From NCBI GenBank assembly GCA_019322895.1, contig JAHWHZ010000001.1, positions 633,021-697,020 on the forward strand: a DNA stretch of 64,000 bases, written 5' to 3'. The notes beneath the pieces are model-generated. The model saw only the letters and a list, made by a program, of their open reading frames with translations, was not told the DNA's origin and ran no database searches. Numbering within the stretch: position 1 is the first letter of the stretch; every line of letters begins with the position of its first letter. This document shows, piece after piece, positions 15,412-24,544 of the stretch. The stretch is from Candidatus Woesearchaeota archaeon (GTDB lineage: Archaea > Nanobdellota > Nanobdellia > Woesearchaeales > ARS49). The translations under genes were made by a program, and so were the position numbers.

Positions 15412-16062
15412 TTAGCTTAAGTCAAATTCTTCAAACACTTCTTCACTTGTCTTAAAGATAGGTGCTGTGCCGTCGTTTGGCAGGTATCCATCATTAAAAT
15501 AGGTTTTTACAATCTCAAAAAACTCAGGAACCTCTTCTTGGATGTATTTTCTTAATCTGACTAATGCCCTGTATCCGCGGTAGAGTGTTGTTACTGTGGT
15601 TTGTTCTCGCTCATCTAGCCCGTCTAGTTCTGGAAGTTCTCCTTTTTCTAGTTTAGAAACAAGAAGTCCTTTTTCTTCTGTGTGTTTCCAGCCGTCGCCT
15701 GTTAGCAGGTCTTCTAATTTTTGGAATGTGTTTTGCAGGTCTCTGTTGAACACCTGATTTATGCTGTGTATTGTATTATTTAGCTTGACTTCTTCTATTT
15801 TCATTGATAATCCTGGTTTTGTGGTTATTTCTATCTCATCTTTAGTTGATTTAAGTGATATTGTGTTTTTGTGTGTGTCAACCCCGTATTTGAAATAGAA
15901 ATTATTCAAGCGGCCCTCAATATAGAACAAGGATTCAAGAGCTTTATTGGCATCTATTGCCAGCTGACTGTTTTGGCTTGCAATTTTTCTTGAAAGCTCA
16001 AGCATTGCAACTATTGCCCTGTGTTTTGCAAGTCTTTCTTCTTGCGGTTCATCATACTTCAT
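15412..16062 (-). CDS. Hypothetical helical protein
   Basis: 216 residues, charged and largely helical, without membrane segments or a motif I recognise. It lies convergent to the methyltransferase and before the wHTH-like gene, with 38 nt between. The three leftward genes 15412-16956 look like a set of lineage-specific genes. Confidence 0.6.
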   Translation of the reverse strand: MKYDEPQEERLAKHRAIVAMLELSRKIASQNSQLAIDANKALESLFYIEGRLNNFYFKYGVDTHKNTISLKSTKDEIEITTKPGLSMKIEEVKLNNTIHSINQVFNRDLQNTFQKLEDLLTGDGWKHTEEKGLLVSKLEKGELPELDGLDEREQTTVTTLYRGYRALVRLRKYIQEEVPEFFEIVKTYFNDGYLPNDGTAPIFKTSEEVFEEFDLS

Positions 16063-16100
16063 ACCTTATAAGAAATCCTGATTGCTTTTAAAGTTTCACT

Positions 16101-16433
16101 CTATTTCTTTTGAGTGCTTTTCTTTTGTTTCTCAAAGAATTCTTTAACTCTTGTGTCTCCTTTTGGCTTTGCATTTGGGCCGATGGTATAGTATTTCTTC
16201 TCAACAACACTTCCCCAGGAGTATTCGCCTTTTTCCTGCTTTATTTCCTCGATCTTCAGCTCTCCTAATGCAACGCCTTTCTTTAAGTTATAGTATATGT
16301 TTTCTCGTGTGCATGGAGGAAATATCTGGTTATACCATTTGTGAATCAGATAGCCGTATGCTTTTCCAGCTACTGCAAGAATTTCAATTATGTTCTGCCT
16401 TATGTCTGATTTTACAGGTCTGCCTCGTTTCAT
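16101..16433 (-). CDS. Winged-helix-like DNA-binding protein with AT-hook start
   Basis: 110 residues beginning KRGRPVKSD, an AT-hook-like string. A helix-turn-helix-like region (about 12-60) and a beta-hairpin wing (KKYYTIG) follow, resembling the PadR/wHTH class. The palindrome at 16433-16446 overlaps its start and suggests autoregulation. Confidence 0.6.
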   Translation of the reverse strand: MKRGRPVKSDIRQNIIEILAVAGKAYGYLIHKWYNQIFPPCTRENIYYNLKKGVALGELKIEEIKQEKGEYSWGSVVEKKYYTIGPNAKPKGDTRVKEFFEKQKKSTQKK

Positions 16434-16446
16434 ATACTGTAGTATA
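16433..16446. promoter_or_regulatory. TATAC-TGTA-GTATA inverted repeat at the wHTH start
   Basis: Five-base arms with a 4-bp centre begin at the ATG of the wHTH gene, where a bound dimer would block initiation. Inferred operator. Confidence 0.35.
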
Positions 16447-16497
16447 CATTTCTACTATAAATAATTTTCTATATGTAAAAGAAAAATTCTAAAAAAA

Positions 16498-16956
16498 TTA
16501 ATCTATTGTGTTAAATTGCAATCTGTCAATAAATTCTTCAGTATGTTTAATATCTTTGTAAGGCAGCTGAAAAGGCGCTTCATCATTTCTTATTCTTCTT
16601 AAGCATCTCAGGATATTATGTGTCACGTTCCACTGATACCGAATTATTTCATCATAATCAGTGATTTCAGTTTCTCTTAATCTCAAGTTAACGTAGTTTG
16701 TAAAGTGTTTTCTTATTTCATGGCCGGTTACATAGTTACTGCCATAAACTGTTTCTTGAAAATATTCCTCTGTTCTTGCTGAATCTTCTTGACCTGTTGC
16801 AAGTTTTATGATGTGGTCTATGAGATTTATCACTTTATCCAGGGATTCTGGATCTTTTTGCATCAATTTCTTATGAAATTTGCGCCAAGCTTCTCTTCTT
16901 TTAAATTTTTCAAAAGATGGAGGGGGTCCAATGCATGCTTGTGCCAGTGTCATGCT
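16498..16956 (-). CDS. Hypothetical helical protein
   Basis: 152 residues from the ATG giving MTLAQACIGPPPSF, which has a TATTTATAA box about 30 nt upstream. An earlier in-frame ATG (17061) would add a 35-residue hydrophobic and AT-rich extension that I think is non-coding. Mostly helical and charged; family not recognised. It lies directly downstream of the NtrC-like AAA+ gene. Confidence 0.5.
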   Translation of the reverse strand, partial: SMTLAQACIGPPPSFEKFKRREAWRKFHKKLMQKDPESLDKVINLIDHIIKLATGQEDSARTEEYFQETVYGSNYVTGHEIRKHFTNYVNLRLRETEITDYDEIIRYQWNVTHNILRCLRRIRNDEAPFQLPYKDIKHTEEFIDRLQFNTID

Positions 16957-17069
16957 CTCTTCAAATAGCAAGAAGGTTATAAATATTATTGTGATACAGT
17001 ATTGAAATAGAAAGTCTTTTATAAATAAATCATTAAAAAACAGCTTGCTGGTTTTTTTCATGTAAATTA

Positions 17070-18176
17070 TTACTCTTTTTTCTCAAGTATAGCTTGAAGG
17101 TATTGGTATTTTTTGACCAGTGCAGAGCCGAGATGTTCTGAGCCGTCTTCTTCAAGCATCTTAAGGTCATAAACAAGCCCTTCGCAGAAATTTTTTATTG
17201 CTTCATCAAGTGATTCTGCAGGAGGATACATTGTTGAAGGATAACTGTCTCCATCATTTAAGTGAACAACCGTGTATTCTCCTTTATTGTCACTATCATG
17301 AACAACAGGCCGGTCCTTGTAAACCAATATCGCGATTGGACTTTTAAGGCAGTATTCGCTTTCTTCAGGAAATTGCTCTAAGACTCTTGTTTCATATATC
17401 AAGTCTTCAAAAGCACTATCTTCAATATTCCTAAATAGCAATCTGTGAGGAAGGTCCATTTTTGAAATAGATTCGCCTGCCAATATGCACATTCTTTTTA
17501 TTTCATTCTCCAGCTGGCGGACATTGCCAGGCCAGTCATCTTCCTGCAATAGTTTCCTTGCTTCCGCACCCATCCCTTTTTTCTGTCCAGCAAGAAAATG
17601 ATTAATCAGTAAAGAAATATCTTCTTTTCTTTCTCTTAATGGAGGAATGCGAATTGTTTGCTGGGAAATATAATCATAAAAAACTCCGTAAAGCTTGTGT
17701 CCTTCATCCACTCGTTTAGCAAGATTTTTGTCATTTGTTGAAGTTATCAGCCTGACATCAAATTCAATCCTTTCTCCAGCAGTATTGATATAAAATCCTT
17801 CTTGCATAGCCTCCAGCAATCGCACTTGAGAATCAAAAGCCAGGCTTTCTATTCCATCAAGAAGAAGCGTGCCTTTGTCTGCAAGCTGTATCTTGCTTTT
17901 TCTATTCGGTCTCTCAGCATCTCCAAAAAGCTCTTTCTCTAATAATATAGAGCTTATTGCTGCGCAGTGATCTGAAACAAAATAATGCTCTCTTCGTTTT
18001 CCTTTGTCATGTATCACTTTTGCAATGAGCTCCTTGCCCACTCCAGATTCTCCAACCAACAGAACCGGAGTATCAGAATCAACAGTCTGGTCTACTTGTT
18101 TTAGAACTTGAATCAATCCTTCGCTTTTTCCAATAATCTCAGGATATTCGTATTTTAAGTCTGTTCTTCCAGCCAT
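17070..18176 (-). CDS. NtrC-like AAA+ ATPase lacking the sigma-54 loop
   Basis: 368 residues. Walker A GESGVGKE (42-49), KELFGD (81-86), a Walker B-like TLLLDGIE (103-110), a sensor-I region with TSTND, RIPPLRERKEDI, and WPGNVRQLENEI for sensor II are clear marks of the bacterial enhancer-binding family. The GAFTGA loop that touches sigma-54 is replaced by an ERPNRKSK stretch, and the usual Walker B Asp-Glu reads Asp-Gly. There is no receiver or Fis-type HTH. The last roughly 130 residues are unfamiliar. Archaea have no sigma-54, so this is probably a transferred and repurposed module. Confidence 0.82.
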   Translation of the reverse strand: MAGRTDLKYEYPEIIGKSEGLIQVLKQVDQTVDSDTPVLLVGESGVGKELIAKVIHDKGKRREHYFVSDHCAAISSILLEKELFGDAERPNRKSKIQLADKGTLLLDGIESLAFDSQVRLLEAMQEGFYINTAGERIEFDVRLITSTNDKNLAKRVDEGHKLYGVFYDYISQQTIRIPPLRERKEDISLLINHFLAGQKKGMGAEARKLLQEDDWPGNVRQLENEIKRMCILAGESISKMDLPHRLLFRNIEDSAFEDLIYETRVLEQFPEESEYCLKSPIAILVYKDRPVVHDSDNKGEYTVVHLNDGDSYPSTMYPPAESLDEAIKNFCEGLVYDLKMLEEDGSEHLGSALVKKYQYLQAILEKKE

Positions 18177-18226
18177 ATTCTATAAAAATAGGAACAAATA
18201 TAAATATGTTTTTATCAAGATAGCTT

Positions 18227-19174
18227 ATGAAGCTGATATTCCTGCTTTCAATGCATAATCCTGCCTTGAGCAAGGCAGAGATACTGTCTATTTTTGAGGG
18301 AAAGCATAAGCAGCTTGATAATTTGTTATTCATTGATTCCAGAAAAACTTATTTTAACAGGCTGGCTTACACAAAAGCAGTGTACCAGCACTTGTTCACC
18401 TGCAAAAAAGCAGCTTTAGAGAAGAAGATAAGAACATTTGACTGGAATAAACATTATAAGGATTCTTTTTGCGTCCGTTCTTTTGGAAAAGGCCATATTC
18501 AAGACAGAAAGATTGCAGATTTATTATGGGAGTATTTGAACAAGCCTGTTGTAAACCTGGTTAATCCTGTCACAAGCTTTCATTTTTATTTTGAAAAAGA
18601 CAAGGTGCATTGCGGTTTATTAATTGATGAAATGACAGAGCCGTTTGAAAAAAGAAAAGCTCATTTAAGGCCGATGCTTCACCCGACTTCTTTGCATCCA
18701 CGGCTTGCAAGATGCCTTGTTAATCTCACTGGTGCAATATCAACGCAGAACACGATTGTTGATCCTTTTTGCGGCACAGGAGGGATATTGATTGAGGCTG
18801 GCTTGATGGATTTCAAGGTGATTGGCTATGATATTGATGAAGTGATGCTAAAGCGTTCTGAAGCAAACCTGAAGCATTTCAAAGTCAAGTATCAATTGAG
18901 AAGAAAAGACGCAACAAAGATAGGCATAAGGTACAATTACATTGTGACAGACCTGCCTTATGCTCGAAGCTCTAAAAAACAGGATTTAGAAAAATTATAT
19001 TCTTCATTCTTGAAAAACATGAAAAAAATCCTGAAAAAGCAGGCAGTTGTGTGCTTTCCAAGCTTCATCAACCATAAAAAATTCATAAAAAATGCAAAAT
19101 TGAAGCTTAAGGCAGAATATTCTTACTACCTGCATAAGAGTTTGAGCAAGAAAATCTGCGTGATAGAACCGTAG
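18227..19174 (+). CDS. tRNA guanosine-N2 methyltransferase (Trm-G10/Trm11-like)
   Basis: 315 residues. An N-terminal THUMP-like region (about 45-150) is followed by a Rossmann methyltransferase with DPFCGTGGILIE (near 180) and the catalytic TDLPYA motif (near 245), a variant of the N2G-specific D/N-PPY. It probably forms m2G or m2,2G at tRNA position 10. Divergent from the AAA+ gene, with TATA boxes packed in the 50-nt spacer. Confidence 0.85.
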   Translation: MKLIFLLSMHNPALSKAEILSIFEGKHKQLDNLLFIDSRKTYFNRLAYTKAVYQHLFTCKKAALEKKIRTFDWNKHYKDSFCVRSFGKGHIQDRKIADLLWEYLNKPVVNLVNPVTSFHFYFEKDKVHCGLLIDEMTEPFEKRKAHLRPMLHPTSLHPRLARCLVNLTGAISTQNTIVDPFCGTGGILIEAGLMDFKVIGYDIDEVMLKRSEANLKHFKVKYQLRRKDATKIGIRYNYIVTDLPYARSSKKQDLEKLYSSFLKNMKKILKKQAVVCFPSFINHKKFIKNAKLKLKAEYSYYLHKSLSKKICVIEP

Positions 19175-19205
19175 CTTTAAATATCTCCTTTACTATTTCT
19201 TTGTT

Positions 19206-19895
19206 ATGGAATACTCAATAATCATTCCAGCGCATAATGAGGAGAAGATTATTGGAAGGACCTTGACAAATCTGTTAGTCAACATGCCTCCAAATGGGGA
19301 GATCATTGTTGTTGCAGATGCTTGTTCTGATAATACTGTTGAGATTGCTGAAAAAATGCCTGTAAAGGTGCACAAGGTTAATTTCAAGAACATAAGTAAG
19401 ACGAGGAATCACGGCGCTTCAAAAGCAAGCGGAAAAATCCTTATCTTTAATGATGCAGATACCTTGGTGAGCAGTAATTATGTCAAGCAAATATTGGAAA
19501 AAGTTCAGAAAGGTGCAGAGTTTGGCTGCGCAAGATGGGTTCCTGAATCAAGGCATCCTGTTGCGCATTTCTGGGCATTGTCATTGAACACTGCATCAAG
19601 GTTTTTCAGCTATGCTCATGGCAATTGCTTCATGACAAGAGAAATTTATGATTCTTTAGGCGGGTATAGGGAAGATTTAATCATCAACGAGGATTCTGAT
19701 TTTTCAGACAGGGTGCAGGCAAGCAAGCGAAAATTTCATTTTCTTCAGGATTCCTGGATAAAGCCTTCAGAAAGAAAGTGGAGAGAAGATGGTTATCTGA
19801 AATCTTTTATCAGGCGCGGATTCTTGGATGCTGCTGCATACTTGATTCTTGGAAAAAAGAAGTATTACAAGCGGTCTGGTAAGCGTCTTAAATAG
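19206..19895 (+). CDS. Family 2 glycosyltransferase
   Basis: 229 residues, starting MEYSIIIPAHNEEKIIGRT, with a VVADACSDNT nucleotide-binding loop and a DAD metal motif (near 85). No membrane span is evident. It transfers a sugar from an NDP- or dolichyl donor; substrate unknown. The following spacer holds a short repeated element. Confidence 0.85.
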   Translation: MEYSIIIPAHNEEKIIGRTLTNLLVNMPPNGEIIVVADACSDNTVEIAEKMPVKVHKVNFKNISKTRNHGASKASGKILIFNDADTLVSSNYVKQILEKVQKGAEFGCARWVPESRHPVAHFWALSLNTASRFFSYAHGNCFMTREIYDSLGGYREDLIINEDSDFSDRVQASKRKFHFLQDSWIKPSERKWREDGYLKSFIRRGFLDAAAYLILGKKKYYKRSGKRLK

Positions 19896-19896
19896 G

Positions 19897-19945
19897 CTGC
19901 GACAGAATGTCCAGCGGCTTTTGGTTATTCACGATAAAATCGACA
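19897..19945 (+). repeat. Short element shared with 35.28 kb (copy A)
   Basis: CTGCGA, five variable bases, then TGTCCAGCGGCTTTT (19897-19922) and a later ATCGAC recur in inverse orientation at 35283-35309. The surrounding spacer (19896-20053) shows no gene. Confidence 0.35.
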
Positions 19946-20053
19946 GATTTTCGGATATTTATAGAAGTTTCGGTAATTGGATTGATTGTTCTTTCGATTG
20001 GTAATTTGATCAGTTAAATTAATAATAATTTCATTTACTAATAGAAGTTTGTC

Positions 20054-20542
20054 TTATCCTGCTATATCTAGCCAATTGTAACCTTTACTCCTTAAAATCA
20101 CATAAGCCTTATAGAGTCTTTTCATTTCATCTGGATAATTTTTTCCAGTAATTCTTTTAGTTCTTCTTGCTACCAGATTTAGTTGCCCAGGAAATGCCTC
20201 TTGTGACTCAACAACAGCATCAACTTCTGCGAAAAATTCATTCCATGTTTTAGATAAGTATAATTCTGAATGATTAGAATCTTCTTTGCAATCTCTAATG
20301 ATCGTATCCAATGATGTGCCATCAAGAACTAAATTTGAGCGTATAACCCCACCATTAGGAATTTCAACTGGAAAATTATTCAATATATGAGAATAAACCA
20401 TCTCCTCAGAAATAGGTCCATCTCCTGCGTAGATTGGTTTATAAAAGGGTTCGCTAATTTTCTCTCGTGCTTCATCTAATTCAGCTTCAAGTTCTTTCTT
20501 TACATCTTCAGGTATATCCAAACCAAGATCGTCTAATGTCAT
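20054..20542 (-). CDS. Hypothetical protein
   Basis: 162 residues, acidic at the N-terminus and mixed alpha/beta in character; I recognise no domain. ATG is preceded by a TATATATT-rich promoter. It stands alone between the glycosyltransferase and PEP synthase in a poor-GC stretch, possibly a recent arrival. Confidence 0.55.
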   Translation of the reverse strand: MTLDDLGLDIPEDVKKELEAELDEAREKISEPFYKPIYAGDGPISEEMVYSHILNNFPVEIPNGGVIRSNLVLDGTSLDTIIRDCKEDSNHSELYLSKTWNEFFAEVDAVVESQEAFPGQLNLVARRTKRITGKNYPDEMKRLYKAYVILRSKGYNWLDIAG

Positions 20543-20614
20543 AAATATGTATATATATTGAGGATTTATAAAGATTCATTAAAAACACCCTCCCTGTCCC
20601 CACAGTCAATATAA

Positions 20615-23035
20615 CTATCCTCTCTTGCGTCTTTTCAATCGTTTTTCCATCTCAGCAATAGCTAAAGTAGTCTTCACAACTGCATCTGGTGATAAAGAAA
20701 TAGAGTCTATTCCGCACTGCACCAGGAATTGTGCAAATTCTGGATATGTTGAAGGTGCATCGCCGCAAAGGCCGATCTTTTTCTTATTTTTCTTTGCTTT
20801 ATCAATAACATAATGCACTAAATCCTTAACAGCTTCATTCCTCTCATCATAAAGGTCTGCAACTAGTTCAGAATCCCGGTCCAATCCTAATGTCAATTGC
20901 GTCAAATCATTTGTTCCAATGCTGAAGCCATCAAATACTTTTGAAAACTCATCTGCCAAAACAACATTTGATGGAATCTCGCACATTACATAGACTTGAA
21001 GCTTGTTCTTGCCTTGCACTAATCCATTCTTGCGCATCTCTGCAATCACTTTTTTGCCTTCTTCAACTGTACGACAAAAAGGAATCATTATTTTAACATT
21101 CATCAATCCAAATTCTTCCCTGACTTTCTTTAATGCCTTGCACTCAAGAGCAAATGCAGGCGCATATTTTGGATTGTAGTATCTTGAAGCTCCTCTCCAT
21201 CCTATCATCGGATTTTCTTCTTCTGGTTCATACAACTTGCCCCCAATCAAGTTTGCATATTCATTTGATTTAAAGTCACTCATCCTTACAATCACGTCTT
21301 TTGGATAGAATGCCGCTGCTATTGTTCCTACTCCTCTGGCTAATTGCTCAATAAAGAATTGTTTTTTATCTTTATATCCTTGTGTAAGTGCATCTATTTT
21401 TTTCTTTACATGTCCTGGAACTTTGTTATACTCCACCAAGGCCATTGGGTGTATCTTGATGTAAGAATTGATGATAAATTCCTCTCTAGCCAAGCCAACT
21501 CCTGCATTTGGTATGAAGCTCAGGTCAAATGCCTCGTCAGGGCTTCCTATGTTCATCATGACTTTTGTTTTTGTTTTTGGGAATTTCTTGATATTTATTT
21601 TCCTCACTTCATATTTCAATAATCTTTTAAGCACAAAGCCTGTATCCCCTTCTGCGCAGTTTATTGTGATTTTATCTCCATTTTTTATCTTTTTTGTTGC
21701 ATTTAGTGTTCCTACAACGCAGGGTATGCCTAATTCTCTTGAGACAATTGCTGCATGGCATGTACGTCCTCCTTTGTCTGTCACAATTGCAGCTGCCTGC
21801 CGCATTATTGGCACCCAGTCTGGGTCTGTCATCTCTGTGACTAATACTTGTCCTGGCTTGAACTTGTGTATGTCTTTCACGCTTCTTATCACTGCTGCAA
21901 CGCCGTTTGCTATCTTGCTTCCAACGCTTTTTCCTCTTGCAATAGCTTCTCCTTTTTGTTTTAAATAATATTCTTCAAGAACATGCTTTGATTTTTGGCT
22001 CTGCACTGTCTCTGGCCTTGCCTGCACTATATATAGTTCATTTGAAATGCCGTCTTTTGCCCACTCAATGTCCATTGGTGTCCATTTTCTTTTCTTTGCA
22101 GAATAATGCTGTTCAATCACGCATCCCCATTTTGCCAGCTTCAATACTTCCTTGTCTGTTATGCAGAATTTTTTTTGTTTTTGCAAAGGTGTTGGTATGT
22201 TTTTTGTGGGTTTTTTGCCTTCTGCATAGATCATTGTCTTGCTTTTGCTTCCTAAGGTCTTTGTTATGATTGGCTTGAAGCCTTTTGACAATGTCGGCTC
22301 AAAAACATGGAATTCATCTGGATTTACAGCGCCTTGCACAACATTTTCTCCCAGCCCCCAGCTTGCTGTTATGAATACAACATCATCAAATCCTGTCTCA
22401 GTGTCTAGTGTAAACATTACCCCAGAACTTGCCTTATCACTGCGCACCATCTTCTGCACTCCTATAGAAAGATAGACTTTGAAATGGTCAAACCCTTTTT
22501 CTTCCCTGTAAACAATTGCTCTGTCAGTGAAAAGTGATGCAAAACAGTCTTTACACGCATTAATGAGTGATTTTTCATTGTGGATGTTCAAGTAAGTCTC
22601 TTGCTGCCCTGCAAAGGAGGCTTCTGGAAGATCTTCTGCAGTTGCACTTGAACGAACAGCAACATCAACATTCTTTCTGTTGTATTTCTTGCTTAATTTG
22701 TGATATGCATCTTTTATTGCCTTGCTTAATTCTGGTGGGAATGCGCATCTCCTGATAATATCTCTTATTTTCCTGCCTCTTTCAGCAATGTTTCTCACAT
22801 TTTTTGTGTCTAATCCTTTCAATGCCTGCTTTATGTGGTCTTCTACTCCTGCTTTTTCAAGAAGATACTGGTAAGCATATGCTGTGACAGCAAAGCCGTA
22901 AGGTATTCTTATCTTTTTCTTTGTCAATTCCTTGTACATCTCTCCTAAAGAAGCATTTTTCCCTCCAACCAGTCCTACATCCTTTATGCTAAGCTCATCA
23001 AACCACAGAATAAACTTCTTGTTTCTAGCTGTCAA
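20615..23035 (-). CDS. ppsA: Phosphoenolpyruvate synthase
   Basis: 806 residues, normal length. The N-terminal nucleotide-binding domain opens with DVGLVGGKNASLGEMY. The swivelling phosphohistidine domain carries GGRTCHAAIVSRELGIP (His near 430). The C-terminal TIM barrel binds PEP/pyruvate with SIGTNDLTQLTLGLDRD and GLCGDAPS. It converts pyruvate and ATP to PEP, AMP and phosphate, the gluconeogenic entry, or may work in reverse in fermentative archaea. Single-gene unit. Confidence 0.95.
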   Translation of the reverse strand: MTARNKKFILWFDELSIKDVGLVGGKNASLGEMYKELTKKKIRIPYGFAVTAYAYQYLLEKAGVEDHIKQALKGLDTKNVRNIAERGRKIRDIIRRCAFPPELSKAIKDAYHKLSKKYNRKNVDVAVRSSATAEDLPEASFAGQQETYLNIHNEKSLINACKDCFASLFTDRAIVYREEKGFDHFKVYLSIGVQKMVRSDKASSGVMFTLDTETGFDDVVFITASWGLGENVVQGAVNPDEFHVFEPTLSKGFKPIITKTLGSKSKTMIYAEGKKPTKNIPTPLQKQKKFCITDKEVLKLAKWGCVIEQHYSAKKRKWTPMDIEWAKDGISNELYIVQARPETVQSQKSKHVLEEYYLKQKGEAIARGKSVGSKIANGVAAVIRSVKDIHKFKPGQVLVTEMTDPDWVPIMRQAAAIVTDKGGRTCHAAIVSRELGIPCVVGTLNATKKIKNGDKITINCAEGDTGFVLKRLLKYEVRKINIKKFPKTKTKVMMNIGSPDEAFDLSFIPNAGVGLAREEFIINSYIKIHPMALVEYNKVPGHVKKKIDALTQGYKDKKQFFIEQLARGVGTIAAAFYPKDVIVRMSDFKSNEYANLIGGKLYEPEEENPMIGWRGASRYYNPKYAPAFALECKALKKVREEFGLMNVKIMIPFCRTVEEGKKVIAEMRKNGLVQGKNKLQVYVMCEIPSNVVLADEFSKVFDGFSIGTNDLTQLTLGLDRDSELVADLYDERNEAVKDLVHYVIDKAKKNKKKIGLCGDAPSTYPEFAQFLVQCGIDSISLSPDAVVKTTLAIAEMEKRLKRRKRG

Positions 23036-23131
23036 ACTGCTTACCTCTTTTTTAATTAGAATTCTGCACTATTGGTATTTAAATGTTTTTGCCGCGAAAG
23101 ATTTATATACGTGCTTTCTAAGATTATTGGA

Positions 23132-23791
23132 ATGGCAAAGCCGCTGATAATAGGCATCAATGGTTCTCCTAGGAAAGACGGCAGGACTGCAAAACTCTTG
23201 AAAAGAGTGCTTAAGGCTGCTGAAAAGAGGGGTGCAAAAGTAAAGATTATTCATCTTGCTGAAAAAAATATCCATCCTTGTGCAGGACATTACAGCATAA
23301 AGCCTTCTTCCTGCAGGTATCCCTGCAAGATAAAGGATGATATGACTGAGATTTACAAACTTTTGATTGAATCAGACGGCATTGTTTTTGCTTCTCCTGT
23401 TTATTGGTTTAATGTCTCTGGATTGATGAAGAATTTCCTGGACAGGCTCACCTGCCTGGAAGGAGATTATTTTTGCATGAAGAATCCAAATGACCCAAAC
23501 GTGTTTCTTTTGGAAGGAAAGGTCGCAGGTTTTGTTATTTCAGGAGAAGAAGCCGGCGGCATAAGCGCCCTTAATGCATTGATGTCTTTCGCGCAATACA
23601 ATGGATTGATTATTCCGCCTTACACTGCTGTTTATAATTTTGGCGATCCCAAGAGAAATGTCAAGTGGAAGCCAAAAGACTATGATTTGGCTGGAGAGAA
23701 TCTTTTAATTGCCATCAAGGCCCAGAAATATCTTGAAAAATCCTGCCCAAAGAAATGGCCGTATCCGTGGGATTATAAGTGCAAGCCATGA
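23132..23791 (+). CDS. NADPH-dependent FMN reductase-like flavoprotein
   Basis: 219 residues with a flavodoxin-like fold: an FMN-binding GINGSPRKDGRTAKLL loop, then FASPVYWFNVSGLMKNFLDR as in iron-sulfur flavoproteins and NQO-type reductases. A cysteine-bearing segment (CAGHYSIKPSSCRYPC) could hold a metal or disulfide. A TTATATAC box 25 nt before the ATG implies a leaderless mRNA. Its stop overlaps the pcm start. Confidence 0.8.
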   Translation: MAKPLIIGINGSPRKDGRTAKLLKRVLKAAEKRGAKVKIIHLAEKNIHPCAGHYSIKPSSCRYPCKIKDDMTEIYKLLIESDGIVFASPVYWFNVSGLMKNFLDRLTCLEGDYFCMKNPNDPNVFLLEGKVAGFVISGEEAGGISALNALMSFAQYNGLIIPPYTAVYNFGDPKRNVKWKPKDYDLAGENLLIAIKAQKYLEKSCPKKWPYPWDYKCKP

Positions 23792-24426
23792 AAAATCAAA
23801 AACAAGCTTTGTTAGATTACTGGATTAAAAACAAGATTGTTACAAGCAAATATATCATTGATGCTTTCAAGAAAGTAAAGAGAGAGAATTTTGTTCTGAA
23901 GAAATTCAAGTCAGATGCTTATGAGGATGTTCCTTTGCCGATACTTAAAGAACAAACCATTTCCCAGCCTACAACTGTCATGATGATGCTGGAGTTTCTT
24001 GAGTTAAAGCCAGGCATGAAGGTCTTGGAGATTGGGACTGGCTCTGGATACAATGCTGCCTTGATGGCAGAGATAGTCGGCCCTAAAGGAAAAGTAATCA
24101 CTACTGAAACAATTGAGGAGCTGGTTGAGTTTGCCAAGAAGAACCTGAAGAAATCAAAGATAACAAATGTCCAGGTGATTCATACAGACGGCTCTAAAGG
24201 CTGGCCTACTGCAGCTCCGTATGACAGGATCATCTGCACAGCAGCTGCCCCCAAGATTCCAGAGGTTTACATCAAGCAGTTGCAAGAAAAAGGAATAATA
24301 GTGATTCCAGTCGGGCCGTTATACGGCCAGGTGATGATTAGAGGAAAGAAAATTAAAGGAAAATTAGAGACAGAACGCTTGGGAGATTTTATGTTTGTTC
24401 CTCTGACTGGGAAGTTTGGTCAATAG
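23788..24426 (+). CDS. pcm: Protein-L-isoaspartate O-methyltransferase
   Basis: 212 residues with the PCMT pattern: TISQPTTVMMMLE, the AdoMet motif VLEIGTGSGYNAAL, and DRIICTAAAPKIPE. It repairs isoaspartyl residues in aged proteins. The ATG overlaps the upstream stop as ATGA, so it is coupled to the flavoprotein. The 3' end overlaps a small convergent gene by 38 nt. Confidence 0.92.
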   Translation: MKNQKQALLDYWIKNKIVTSKYIIDAFKKVKRENFVLKKFKSDAYEDVPLPILKEQTISQPTTVMMMLEFLELKPGMKVLEIGTGSGYNAALMAEIVGPKGKVITTETIEELVEFAKKNLKKSKITNVQVIHTDGSKGWPTAAPYDRIICTAAAPKIPEVYIKQLQEKGIIVIPVGPLYGQVMIRGKKIKGKLETERLGDFMFVPLTGKFGQ

Positions 24427-24544
24427 CTTTTTCAATTAATTTATCTCTGTGATACTTTATTATTTTATCTAACGAATAAAGCAATCTGTTTGTTTTTTCT
24501 GTAGTTATGTCTTTTTTCTCAAAATTAAAATATCCGCATGTCAT
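24389..24544 (-). CDS. Small protein coupled to the 177-aa gene (51 aa)
   Basis: Reads MTCGYFNFEKKDI... and is charged and helical. Its ATG overlaps the upstream gene's stop as ATGA, the standard coupling signal, and its tail overlaps the end of pcm on the other strand. It may be a subunit of, or a regulator for, the 177-residue partner. Unrecognised. Confidence 0.6.
   Translation of the reverse strand: MTCGYFNFEKKDITTEKTNRLLYSLDKIIKYHRDKLIEKAIDQTSQSEEQT

Noticed and set aside
9741..24426. Genome-wide reassignment of TAG to explain the L10 tail
   Set aside because: The glycosyltransferase (19895), pcm (24426) and the PIN-HTH gene (33589) end at TAG in sensible places, so TAG works as a stop here.
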